From contig JAIUPT010000010.1 in assembly GCA_022315425.1 (NCBI GenBank), forward strand, positions 744,001 through 808,000: 64,000 nucleotides of DNA, given 5' to 3'. This document shows positions 12,292 through 22,118 of the stretch, piece by piece (within the stretch, counting starts at the first letter, position 1; the number at the start of each line of letters is the position of its first letter). The translations under genes were made by a program, and so were the position numbers. The stretch is from Pseudevernia furfuracea (Eukaryota > Ascomycota > Lecanoromycetes > Lecanorales > Parmeliaceae). Below the pieces are notes generated by a model. The model was not told the origin of the DNA. It made no database searches and saw only the letters and a list, made by a program, of their open reading frames with translations.

Positions 12292-12417
12292 TGCGACTTA
12301 CCCGGATCGAACGGGTGACCTTTAGATCTTCAGTCTAACGCTCTCCCAACTATCGACAATCTATCAGTATGGTTTTGCATAATTTGTGTACAGATTACCC
12401 ACCTGAGCTAAAGTCGC
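12292..12417 (-). tRNA. tRNA-Phe (GAA) with a 53-nt insert in the D-loop
   Basis: Joining 12417-12403 to 12349-12292 gives a perfect tRNA-Phe. The acceptor stem GCGACTT/AAGTCGC has 7 bp and the D-stem is GCTC/GAGC with loop AGTTGGGA. The anticodon stem is TTAGA/TCTAA with loop CTGAAGA (anticodon GAA), and the T-arm is ACCCG-TTCGATC-CGGGT. The discriminator base is A. The gene is interrupted after G15 of the D-loop by 12402-12350, which begins GTGGGT and ends GATAG. There is no intron at the canonical 37/38 position. A T8 terminator follows. Without precise removal of the insert the D-arm cannot form. It is either a functional gene with an unusual intron or a recently interrupted copy. Confidence 0.9.
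12350..12402 (-). other. Spliceosomal-intron-like insert in the tRNA D-loop
   Basis: The insert is 53 nt, inside the size range of the protein-gene introns here. Its 5' end reads CAG|GTGGGTAA, an upstream TACTGATA fits the branch-site consensus CTRAY, and its 3' end reads GATAG|TTGGG. Removing GT...AG exactly restores tRNA-Phe. The two junctions are flanked by near-identical 7-mers (AGGTGGG and AGTTGGG). The 5' junction also recreates a good internal A-box (TAGCTCAGGTGGG). These points are seen in the sequence; splicing itself is inferred. Confidence 0.7.
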
Positions 12418-12803
12418 TGTTGAAAAAATTCATCTTAATTCAATCAATAATCTACTTCGATTTTGTCATTTTGCGAGACTCGCGCGTGTAAAGCAAGTAC
12501 ATTTCGTATGGCTTGGCATCAGAAGGCGACAAAAATCTGCCCCCAACTCAACCGAGGCTCGCCCAGGCGCTGCCGCTTTAGCGAACCTGCCTGGTGAGCA
12601 GTCGTGGCAGTGTTGATGCAGCACCACCCGACTCTAGTGATATGTCACAAAGCTCGCTCTTTCCATCACCCTCCACTCAGCTAAACCCCTATGTAAGGGT
12701 GGGGAGTGCGGGGCGTTAGTTCTGCTTCAGTAGAGCAATAGACTTTCAATTGGAGTCATCCCGGAGAGTCTAACAGTGGGAGGTTACACCGTACACTATC
12801 ATC
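12418..12803. other. Intergenic region upstream of the tRNA-Phe gene
   Basis: No gene seen. It is moderately AT-rich next to the tRNA 5' end and GC-rich near 12550-12620 without a coding pattern. Confidence 0.4.
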
Positions 12804-13500
12804 ATGATTCGACAAGTGCGTTTGAAAGGACTCACCGCTCGAGCGAGAGTAATCAGACCACAACCCTCGACCCAAGACACTCCAAAACATCTTTCCTCCG
12901 CTAACGAGCTCTACCTAGGCGTTCGATTAACCTTAGTCACTATAGCAGATGACGGCTCTGGCCCGCCAGGATCTATGTCTTTAACCGCAGGTGTTTTACC
13001 GAGAGATAATTACGGTAATCAACGACTGACCGTCGAAAACCACGGCTTTAAAGATTGGAAATATATTTCCCTCCCATTCGAGGACAACGTGCAAATTGGA
13101 TAAATAGATGAGCGATGGGAACACCTTGACATCGCCCCAGCGAGGTGAAGTTCAATAATGATAGACTCAAAGCTCCGTTGACCAGAAGGTGGTTTGCGAT
13201 CACTCACATTCTCCAACCTCCAGACTCCCCGTGGGGTTCCTGAATCCTCCATCAGCACAACCTTTTCGGACCCGCAAGCTCAAGGGCGCGAGGACGAGGT
13301 GCAAACACAAGAGCCACATCAAGCATAGCTACCAGCAAGCTTAAGTCCGGCAGAGATCCTTATGCCTTTTTGCAATAGCCTGAATGCTATGAGAATTGGT
13401 GGAAACGGCTCAATCCATTACTTGAGGTATAACGCGTGGCCCTGATGGGGATATTCGATGGCGGTAGTAGTATTGCTGAAGCTGAACCATCTACCTCCAG
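12804..13500 (+). pseudogene. Decayed ORF, possibly a fungal trypsin-like peptidase-domain relic
   Basis: An ORF of 99 codons (12804-13103) reads LTAGVLPRDNYGNQRLTVENHGF and ends in a stop. The same frame then continues as IDERWEHLDIAPAR before the next stop. The pattern (TAGV...TVxxHGF...IGxIDER...LDIA) recalls the trypsin-like fold domain found in many fungal hypothetical proteins, but I cannot confirm the family. Interrupting stops and lack of a continuous frame to 13500 suggest a dead copy. The right boundary is arbitrary. Confidence 0.35.
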
Positions 13501-13943
13501 TTTCTGACCCTGTATCTGGTTCTGATAACCCTAATAGCTATCACGGCACCGTATGTAGCCTTAGAAAGGTTTAATTTGCCTACTATGCGTCACATATAGT
13601 AAGAGGATATTAAAAAGATCCGATGGTTGCTTGGGTCTAGGATGGGCGGGTGAAAGCGGTTTCTGGGCGAGCAAGGTGCCCCGGCCCCAAGGCCCCCGGG
13701 GGAAGAAGGGCAAGGGCAAGGCCAGATCAGCTTTAAAAATCGAACATAGGCGAAGCTTATGTGAATAGGGATATATTAGAATGAGTTACGATATGTTCTA
13801 TTTACAAAGCACTTTATGCTGACATCTCAGATCTAGAAGCTCTTCTCGCGGTTTGCACGTTAGGAAAGCCCAAGATCGTTGTAATTGTCCTATTCACGTA
13901 TTGAAATACCATTTCAAGCGTGGGACTTCCACATAAATTCCAC
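13501..13943. other. Intergenic region downstream of the HET gene
   Basis: No gene seen. It contains a GC-rich patch near 13660-13720 and otherwise AT-rich sequence, and it includes the presumed 3' end of the leftward HET gene. Confidence 0.4.
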
Positions 13944-16052
13944 TCATTCGATATCAATGATGCGTTGAACGCGCGCGGGATCAAGTAAATGATGCAACAG
14001 TCCTGCCGCAGTCACACTCCAGAACTCGCTGCTGGCGTTCAATCGGCCAGTAGACTGCCCACCCGCCCGCACATACGTCTGCAATGTACCTGGTCCGAAA
14101 TTTGGGTCACCTTCTTCAATAGCTTCTCCTTTTATTGGAACCTCAAGCGCTCCCAGCCTCCGGTGTGCGCAATTTGGGAGAGTTTCTGTGATGACCAACC
14201 CATTTAGGAAGTAAGACGTGGCAAATAGTGGCAAAAACAAAACTTTGCCTTGTTGAGCCAAAAGCAGTACCTCTTGGTCCGAAGCCTCCAAGTCGAGACT
14301 GGGACTTTGAGCTTCCCCGCTTACAGGGAAAGAGAATCCAGCCACTTCTAAGCCCGAAATTTGGTCGTCTGAGCACTCAAAGCTTGACAGGAGGCACTGA
14401 CCTTTGATTCTAATAGACGCTGGCGGTGAGAAAGCAAAGCATCCATTCGAGACCAGCTCTGAGGAATCAAGAACCTCGATGAACTTGCGCTCCACGCCGC
14501 CGAATGTTGAAGGGAAGAGAATCTCTCCATCGACTGAAGCCCATGACCAGCTAGGAGCTCGCCCGGAAGTATTGCTGATTGGGAAGGCTTCACGATCCTC
14601 ACTAAGCCGCCACCACGCAAGATCGTATACCATACTTTTCCTCCACATGCCATCGGCATAATGATCAGACCTAGCTTCTTTTATCCTTTTCGCAACACCT
14701 CGAAATGCAACAAGTTTATCTTGGGGATAAGTGAGCTTGCACTTTGAATACTCGGTGACCAGTTCCTGCCACAGATCGGCGAACCTCAGATCTAGAGTCT
14801 CATCCGATTCGTGGTTCAGATTTGCCATCATACTCGCAACTTCAGATTTGCTCCAAATCGAGATAGCGGACGCTGGTGCTAACCCTTTTGGAAGCATTTC
14901 TAATGCTTCAAGCTCCTGACATTCCCATCCCAATTGATTTTGGCCAAAATGTAGCACCCTGCACGCAAGGAAACGCTCCTGGAAAACCCAGCCCCTTTTG
15001 CTAAGTGGAGCGTCAATGATTTCGTCATGCCACAGGTTCCCATTCTGCACGTAGTACTTCTGATTCAGCCCGCTGACCTCCAGCTCGATCTCTGAAGGTA
15101 GGAGAAATCTCCATGAGCGTTCTTGGAAAAGACGCTCAGTACCGTTGATCGACATGGTTGCGGATATATTCAAGAATGCGCATGAGTATACCTTATCCAT
15201 ATTTTGAGATTCTTCTTTCCAATCCGAACGATGATCTTGATCCTGAAGAATGCACAAAGCATCAATCCAGAGATAATTTATACGAAGATGACGAGCAACC
15301 GTGATAGCATGTTGAAAAACACGTGGCAGACTAGAGATGTCGATTCCATGCTGTAGCTGAACTATTGTGGATGACTTCAACACTGTGAACGGCTGGTCGG
15401 GCCATCGATGGCTCAGCGTTACGTACGGACCCTTTGGAGGGCTGTGCTTCGATATTATAAGCTTGACTACTTCAACCTCCGATAAACACAGCAGCCGAGT
15501 TGGGTACCATGTTTCTCTGTTTCCCCCACATCTCGTGTGATCTTTTGAGCACCTTCCAATCCAATCGTCGACGATTCTGAGGTCGGTGTCAACGATTGGG
15601 AGGTATTCTGAGGCGGTGGATGTATAGGTGGAAAACTCTACACGCAGTCAGCTTGGATATATGTACAGATTACGATCGTTTAATAAGACAACAGTACCGG
15701 TAGCTATCGTGAAGCTCAGTTCAATCTCACAGGCGGCGTCATCTTCTTCTAGACTCAGAGGCGACATATTTATAGATAAATGTAGTGGTGTATCTGATTG
15801 AGGGTCCTTGCGATATATGTGACCAAATGCGGTGAACTTCACCTGTAGCGATCGCCTCTGCCATTCATCGAGATACTTGGGAGCTTCGGCACCCAACCAT
15901 CTAGAAAATTTCAAGCATATCCAGCAGCTGTCGATACCTGTAGGGTCAAATACTGGTAGTTCAATAGTTACTTCTGGGTTTTTCCGCTTCCGTGGCAGAT
16001 CCTGAGGACGAAGGCGCCGTATCGCTGAGGAGCATCCAGGACAAATCGCCAT
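13944..16052 (-). CDS. HET-domain (heterokaryon incompatibility) protein
   Basis: Exons 16052-15698 and 15637-13944 join in frame (intron GTACTG...TAG, 60 nt) to 682 residues. The HET domain starts near residue 187 with YVTLSHRWPD. It continues with the conserved blocks LPRVFQHAITVARHLRINYLWIDALCILQD and MDKVYSCAFLNISA, then SKRGWVFQERFLACRVLHFG. The N-terminal 180 residues contain a CxxC start (MAICPGCSS) and a DSCWICLKF segment common in front of HET domains. HET proteins trigger cell death after non-self recognition on hyphal fusion. The reading frame is intact. It is divergently arranged with the gene at 16712. Confidence 0.9.
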
Positions 16053-16711
16053 TGTATGTACTCAACGTTCGGATGGGTTTTATCATTAGATCTAACCTAT
16101 CCAATACTCTCTCGAGAAGAGGGTAGTGCATGCAATTGTTGTAGAGCGGCAATACTGGAGATTTAGTGCTTCTTGATATATTATGATTGAATAGCCGGGT
16201 CAGGCTGCGTTTAAGCAAAAACAAGATTGGATATGGGCGAGGCGAGCAACAAGCTATTCATCACCAGGATGCGGTGCTTTATCACTTCGGCAGGGTATCA
16301 CGTCAACCCCTGCTCACATTTGACATTTGACACTGGTTAAAGTGGTTATTCTTGCGCGACTTCTAGGTGAGCGAGGGGTACATTTCTCTTATACGATGGA
16401 AGTTGTGCCCCAACCTACCCTCCTAATCCTACCTAGACTGTTGCCAAGACTGCTGCCTAAGGTAGGTACCATTTCAAAAGGTCCCGAACTAGGCTGGTGG
16501 GCTAAGCTGTTACCTGATTGCCATTCTTAATGAGCAGAATGGGATATTGCGGAGGAGATTCTCTCAGCTTTCAAGCCTCATCGGGTATTGGTAGATGCAT
16601 CAATACCCGAATAGTTGTTGATATGCAAATTTTGATACCTTCGCTCTCTGCTTTCTAGTGAGCAGGTATAAGTGAATTGCCGCTGTGCGCGCAACGTCCT
16701 TCAATATCGGG
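16053..16711. other. Divergent promoter region between the HET gene and the His/Cys-motif gene
   Basis: 659 bp between divergent start codons, with no ORF of note. At 16430-16475 it contains CCTAAGGTAGGTACC-type words like those in other intergenic tracts of the window. Confidence 0.5.
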
Positions 16712-17917
16712 ATGGGGAAGGGACTTCCAAACTCAGAAATCTTGGGTCCTGAAGTCCTGGAGTTGCCCCCGGCGTTGGACGACATTGGCGTCGATACACC
16801 AAAAGGCTTCCGCTTGAGAACATTGGACGAGATCTCGGATGATCTACTGAGGCCTATCATGCCTGTAGCGTGGGACAATGGGAAATTCCTGTCGGGCTTG
16901 CGATGGTTGGACCAATTGGACGCCCGTCTGCCTCTATCGTCTCCTCAGGACCATAGCGTCTACCTGGTCACCGTTCCTCGGGGTAAAATGAAATACAGGT
17001 TCACACATTGGTCACTATATTCACAAGGGTATTTTTACCACCTAGCTGCGATCGGCTCGGATGCATTACACTACATGGAGGCAAAATCGGGGAAAACATC
17101 GCCCAGCCGGCTCAATCAGAAAATGCCTGTTGCTCTTAAACTACAAAATGTTATAAATCCCGTTGATGCCGACTTCGTCCCCCCGACAAGGAAAACCCAG
17201 CAAATAGCATTGCAAGCTTACCACATTGGCTACACGCGTTTTACATCCGAGCAGATACGGCGTCTGGCCACCTATATTATAAGTGAACTGAAAAGCTACA
17301 ACGTTTTCAATGAAAATTGTCAGCTCTTTGCGCTCTCTTTGGCAGAGCGTACGGTGATGGCACAAAGGAACTGTTCCGTTTTTGTGGGAGACATGCATCA
17401 AATAGCAAGATGGGACTCGACCGGAGGATTTGGAAGCGAACGTCCTTTTTCCAAGTTGACAGGCTATGTGCTGTCTGATGCGAGAAAAGATCATACAGTG
17501 TGGTGGATAGCGAAGGATTGGCGGAGTCTTCGTCTGAATAGAAAGGCTAAGGCTATTGCCATGCTCTATCGAGATGGCGAACGTGCTGTGGGCGCATATG
17601 ATCCGTCCGGAAGCAGAGAAGTTATTCGTTACTTCATGCATCTCCGTTGTCGCGATTTCCCTACTGCGAAAGCACATGGGATCTGGGAAGACCTAAAACA
17701 TAGAAGGTGGCGAGATGCTTTCTTTGGCCGTTTGGAGTGGCGCAAGTCCAGCTATATCCGGGAAGTAGCGAGGGCTAGAAGCGGTGACAGGTTGGCGGAA
17801 CTATTGCTTCCGTTCCGCAGATGGAGCTTACGGGTTACCGAGGAGGAACGTCTGGTGTGGGCAGCTGAAGCAGCTGAGGTTGATTCGCGCCCGAGCAAAG
17901 ACGTCGCTGCTGACTAG
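16712..17917 (+). CDS. Hypothetical protein with an LRAT/NlpC-like His...Asn-Cys signature
   Basis: A single-exon frame of 401 codons from the first ATG (16712). The frame is open slightly further upstream but only with non-ATG starts. I do not recognise a named family. The sequence VYLVTVPRG...FTHWSLYSQGYFYHL is followed about 100 residues later by FNENCQLFALSLAERT. A histidine near residue 99 before a cysteine in an NC motif (residue 203) is the order seen in circularly permuted papain-like folds such as LRAT and PPPDE proteins. This suggests a thiol hydrolase or acyltransferase fold, but that is inference. The C-terminus is basic (RRWRDAFFGRLEWRK). It lies head to head with the HET gene. 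Confidence 0.6.
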   Translation: MGKGLPNSEILGPEVLELPPALDDIGVDTPKGFRLRTLDEISDDLLRPIMPVAWDNGKFLSGLRWLDQLDARLPLSSPQDHSVYLVTVPRGKMKYRFTHWSLYSQGYFYHLAAIGSDALHYMEAKSGKTSPSRLNQKMPVALKLQNVINPVDADFVPPTRKTQQIALQAYHIGYTRFTSEQIRRLATYIISELKSYNVFNENCQLFALSLAERTVMAQRNCSVFVGDMHQIARWDSTGGFGSERPFSKLTGYVLSDARKDHTVWWIAKDWRSLRLNRKAKAIAMLYRDGERAVGAYDPSGSREVIRYFMHLRCRDFPTAKAHGIWEDLKHRRWRDAFFGRLEWRKSSYIREVARARSGDRLAELLLPFRRWSLRVTEEERLVWAAEAAEVDSRPSKDVAAD

Positions 17918-18524
17918 CTCCTGTCCGGATGATCTGGCAGCGCTGCTAACCCTCTAAAACGGGAACAACATTTAGTGAGGTGTAGATTCGGGTTGAACAA
18001 TAGACTTTTGTTTGATGCACCCCATTGCTCCCTGAGAGTGATGATAAGTAGATGAAGGTGGCATTCGGCTGATATTATCAGTTATTGGGGTTGACATATT
18101 CAATTGTGGCGGTCGTGTGAGTTGAGAGAAGGTGAACCCTGTACGGAGTACCCCGTAGTGTACCTTACCTTAGGGTTGACTTTCGCCTCGCGCGTTCATA
18201 GGGCGGCGGTCACCCTAGACTTAATAAGGGATGTCTTCGGGGTACATTTCGTATGTCTTGGCACGGAGGGTCGATGATGCACTCTATTCATAAATTCTGT
18301 TTGTGCAAGATCTTTTGCTTCGACTTCCTGGCCCTTCTTTTTGCGCAACAACATTCCTGAAGCTACTACCCTTTAGCCTGTACAATTCTCTCCCTGGTTT
18401 CTCTGCGAGTATATCTTGAGGCTCCCTTTTGCGTCACTCGCCCGTCTCAGAATTCTCTTCGAGGATCCATGATAACCAAAAGCTCGACGGTCTTCTTCAC
18501 CTGTGGCGGCAGACTTGCCAGGGC
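17918..18524. other. Intergenic region upstream of the PPR gene
   Basis: No gene seen. It includes a GTACGGAGTACC/TACCTTACCTTAGG tract at 18140-18180, similar to words in other intergenic regions. The frame of the PPR gene is open upstream to 18429, but only from a TTG. Confidence 0.5.
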
Positions 18525-21500
18525 ATGATAGAGAGAGCGGTAGGATGGCTCCACACTGGAGAACGAGCTGCGCTACGGGGCTCCAAGAAGAAGTTTCGCA
18601 GTCGACGCCACTTACACTCCGCCTTTTGGTCTCACGGTGCCGGTAATATCGATCTACCGTCTTGGTGGATGCTCTTTCTACAAAATACAGGTTCCGCCCA
18701 AGAGCCATTTTCGAGCAAAAGAAATGAAACTCCAACGTCAGCATTGTCCGGTGGGCTTCAAGAGATCTTCCTAGACTTCTTGTATCCTGTACATACTCTG
18801 GCACTCATTAGGCGGCTCAAGCGGTCCACAAACGCACAACATCGTGCTGCTCAGAACATTAAGCACTCTTCCAGAAGCTACACCTCAATCGCTGAGGATT
18901 TCATCAATGGTGTGAAGGCAGTTGGGACAGCTACTGAGGCCCGCGCCCAGGATATTCCCACGTCTCCATCAGAGGCGCCTCAGCCGGGCGATGCAATAAG
19001 ACGAGGAATCGATGAGATGCTTGATTCGAAGGATCAGACTTGGATCTATGATGAGCTGTGGCAGAGCTATCAAGCTCTACTAGAGATGTCACAATCGTTG
19101 TCGCCACAAGAGCTTATCAAGATGCTGCGGTGCTTGGGGACGTCAAAGAGGACCATTGATGTCGAACGTGCCGTGGCTCTGTTCGACAGCATTCCTGTTA
19201 CGCAAAGACGAGCTATTCATTACAGCTACGCCGTCTCAGCTGCACTATCATTGAAGGACCTAGACACAGCAGTCGACATCCATCGCGAGGCTTTGGCAAG
19301 AATCAATGGATCTATCGGAACCGCAGCAGTCCTTCGCTACACCGTGCAGCATGAAAAGTGGCAATTGGCGATAGAAACATGGCACGCATATTGGGTCGAC
19401 AGACTACACTATTACACAAGGCCCGACATTTGGACGGGGGTCAACGCCTTGTCTCTGCCAGACCTGATGGAGAAAGCCATCTCGGCTGCAGACTTCGCAA
19501 TCTTGACTGCTGAATCTTCACAAGACGAAAACGCAGTGGCTGCCCGCGATTTCGCATTAGAATTAATTAAACAAGTCTTTTGCAATCGGAACACTAATAT
19601 CAATATCCACAAGCATTGGCTGCTCGTTCGGAAGGCAAAGAACCTTGATGCGTCTGATATGACAACACAAATGATGGCTTTGGAGCAGTTATTGTCTGTT
19701 AACAGCAGGGAGCATGGGCACCGCGCACTGAGCCTCTATCGATCACTTCGAAAGGAGCGGACATTTGTACCTAGTACGGGCTTACTCTCGTTGGTGACAC
19801 GCAGGCTACTGGCAGAAAGTAAAAATTGTCCCGCTATGTTAATGATAATCGAAGACTGGCGCACTTATCATCAGAAGTTACCTGCTGGCACTGCCATCGA
19901 TGTCGCGAAGGTATTTGCTCAACTTGGACAGCTTGAGCCCCTCCAGGATCTGTTCCGTGATTTTTGTTCTACACATGGAAGGCCTACTGGGTTCGCATGG
20001 TACCACATCCTACTTTTCGTCCACAATAGGCGAGCAGACCCCGAGGGCGTGGTGCGCGCTTTCAACGACTTTCAGAAGGATTTCCGCTTCAAACCTACCG
20101 TACGAGCCTGGAATTATGTTATTGGGACATTCTCTCGCGTCGGCGATGTTGACGGCGCTCTCAGTTGGTTCAACAAACTCCTCGAGTCTGAGCTACGGCC
20201 GGATTCCCGAACCTACTCCCTGCTAATGTCATTGTACGCGAAAAGAGGGGACTGGGAGACTGTCTATGATTTCTATCAACAATCGAAGGTGGATGGTATC
20301 AAGACAAGCATGTTGATGATTGACAGCCTTGTTTTGGCAAACATCAACGATGAGAAATTGGCAGAAGCCGAGCAACTTGTAAAAGAGGCATTGCACATGG
20401 ACTTAGAAGGTTCTCGGACTTTTATGTGGACCATCCTGCTCAACGCGTATGCTCTTCGTAACGAGGTAGAGAAGGTGTCTGAGTTGCATAAACAAATGCA
20501 AGATTCAGGAGTAGCATCTGATGGCATGACTTATGCTGCTTTGATGACAAGCCTGACAATTACTAAGATTCCCGAAGCAGCATACAAGATCTTGGATAAG
20601 ATAATGCCGCGAGCGCGAATCAAAAGAACATCGCTTCACTATGCCATCGTCATGGGAGGATACCTGGCAACGCAGAACTATGGCAAAATATTCGAAATCT
20701 ACAAACACATGCTGACGCGCAATCTCAGCCCAACAATGAGCACCCAGAATATCCTTCTCCGAGCGGCAGCCTCAGTGGACAAGGCGAAGCAAGATTCAGA
20801 AAAGGATCCCGAGATTCAAACGGAGCTTGTACGTGCATTACAGACTTTTGAGCAGACAATCTCCAATCTGGATCCAACGGAACTCGCGGCTTCCGAACCT
20901 CGCAAATTCGTCGGGCCTAACCCCCTAAATGAGTCCTTCTCCTCCACCTACTTCGAGTATCTCATCTTCCTCTATGGCAAGGACGCTGCCTTTGCCAAGG
21001 TCACTGAGCTTTACGAACGCTACATCTCTACTTCCGCCCGTTTCAGTAATCGTGACGTCGAAGCCAGTCCACCAATACGTTTACTCAGCGCTCTCATGGT
21101 TGCCCACCTACGCGCTGGTGATCATGAAGAGGTTGAGAGATGCTGGTACCTCGCGCTTGACAAGTGCGAGAAGCTCGCCTGTCGCGCCAAGGCTGTTACG
21201 TCGGAGCCAGGCTGGGTATTACACTCACGCCGCCTCATAATGAACATACCTCTACGCCACTACATAAGCTCCCTAGGCGAACAAGGCCGCATCGATGATT
21301 TGATCAGCACAATCAACCAGCTACATTTTTCTGGCTTCGCGCTCAACAGTCCTAATTGGAACCACTACATCCAGCAACTTGCCCAGTCTCCTGAGCCTAG
21401 ACACCAGCTTCTTGCCTTCGAGTTCTGCGAGCGCGAACTGATCTCTAACTGGCCGGGTTGGCATATACTTGGTGATCCCAATTACGTCCAGATCAAATTC

Positions 21501-21719
21501 CGCGCAATGATGAAAAATACATTGCTTTTGCCCAATTTGAAGATGCCAGCGTATTTGACTCTAGTACATTTGGCAGCCGTGTACCTGCAGGCAAAGCAGG
21601 GGATTCGCCTCACGCCGCCACTGCATTTTATCAGGGTAGCGCCAAAGACGGTGGATGCGCTCAGTAATATGCCTAGGATGGCGGATAGACATCAAATTTC
21701 TCTTCTACGAGGAGGATAG
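18525..21719 (+). CDS. Mitochondrial pentatricopeptide repeat protein, CYA5-like
   Basis: An uninterrupted frame of 1064 codons from the ATG at 18525. I chose this start because the fungal family begins M(I/L)ERA and continues with a basic segment and SAFWSHGAGxxDLPSWW, all present here. The central part has PPR-like helices, for example VRAWNYVIGTFSRVGDVDGALSWF and SRTYSLLMSLYAKRGDWETVYDFY. The basic N-terminus suggests mitochondrial import. Yeast Cya5 and its fungal relatives act in expression of COX1 mRNA; the RNA target here is inferred only from the family. Confidence 0.85.
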   Translation: MIERAVGWLHTGERAALRGSKKKFRSRRHLHSAFWSHGAGNIDLPSWWMLFLQNTGSAQEPFSSKRNETPTSALSGGLQEIFLDFLYPVHTLALIRRLKRSTNAQHRAAQNIKHSSRSYTSIAEDFINGVKAVGTATEARAQDIPTSPSEAPQPGDAIRRGIDEMLDSKDQTWIYDELWQSYQALLEMSQSLSPQELIKMLRCLGTSKRTIDVERAVALFDSIPVTQRRAIHYSYAVSAALSLKDLDTAVDIHREALARINGSIGTAAVLRYTVQHEKWQLAIETWHAYWVDRLHYYTRPDIWTGVNALSLPDLMEKAISAADFAILTAESSQDENAVAARDFALELIKQVFCNRNTNINIHKHWLLVRKAKNLDASDMTTQMMALEQLLSVNSREHGHRALSLYRSLRKERTFVPSTGLLSLVTRRLLAESKNCPAMLMIIEDWRTYHQKLPAGTAIDVAKVFAQLGQLEPLQDLFRDFCSTHGRPTGFAWYHILLFVHNRRADPEGVVRAFNDFQKDFRFKPTVRAWNYVIGTFSRVGDVDGALSWFNKLLESELRPDSRTYSLLMSLYAKRGDWETVYDFYQQSKVDGIKTSMLMIDSLVLANINDEKLAEAEQLVKEALHMDLEGSRTFMWTILLNAYALRNEVEKVSELHKQMQDSGVASDGMTYAALMTSLTITKIPEAAYKILDKIMPRARIKRTSLHYAIVMGGYLATQNYGKIFEIYKHMLTRNLSPTMSTQNILLRAAASVDKAKQDSEKDPEIQTELVRALQTFEQTISNLDPTELAASEPRKFVGPNPLNESFSSTYFEYLIFLYGKDAAFAKVTELYERYISTSARFSNRDVEASPPIRLLSALMVAHLRAGDHEEVERCWYLALDKCEKLACRAKAVTSEPGWVLHSRRLIMNIPLRHYISSLGEQGRIDDLISTINQLHFSGFALNSPNWNHYIQQLAQSPEPRHQLLAFEFCERELISNWPGWHILGDPNYVQIKFRAMMKNTLLLPNLKMPAYLTLVHLAAVYLQAKQGIRLTPPLHFIRVAPKTVDALSNMPRMADRHQISLLRGG

Positions 21720-22118
21720 TTGTGCATGGCTAGTAATGGCTGGGAACGGGGAGGTATATGTCTGTACAATATAGGACACTGGCGTCTTTAGCGTACATCA
21801 TGTCCATGTTTAGGTCCCATACGTATCCTGGATGTTGAAAATATTCTCGACCAAGCCAATTAGATGTACCAAAAGAATTCTCATCCATCTGACTCTTGCG
21901 TTCATTTTTTTGAACTTCTTGTCCACTGTGGAGAATCGAATACCAAAGACGAATATAGGGATCTATCTCCTGGACTTTCTACTACTGGGCATGGGTATGT
22001 CCATCACTTGTATCGTGAGAGAGAGTATAACGAGACGGTAATTATATGGTAAGGAAAATCCTTTCGGCACCCAAAAAAAAAGAAATCTGAATTCAAAAAG
22101 TAGCTATATTTATGGGTA
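21720..22118. other. Convergent intergenic region
   Basis: 399 bp between the stops of two convergent genes. It contains an A10 run near 22072-22081. Nothing else seen. Confidence 0.5.

Noticed and set aside
16685..16711. Upstream GTG as start of the His/Cys-motif gene
   Set aside because: Fungal nuclear genes start almost always at ATG, so the first ATG at 16712 was used. The same reasoning moved the starts of the PPR, rhodanese and seven-TM genes.
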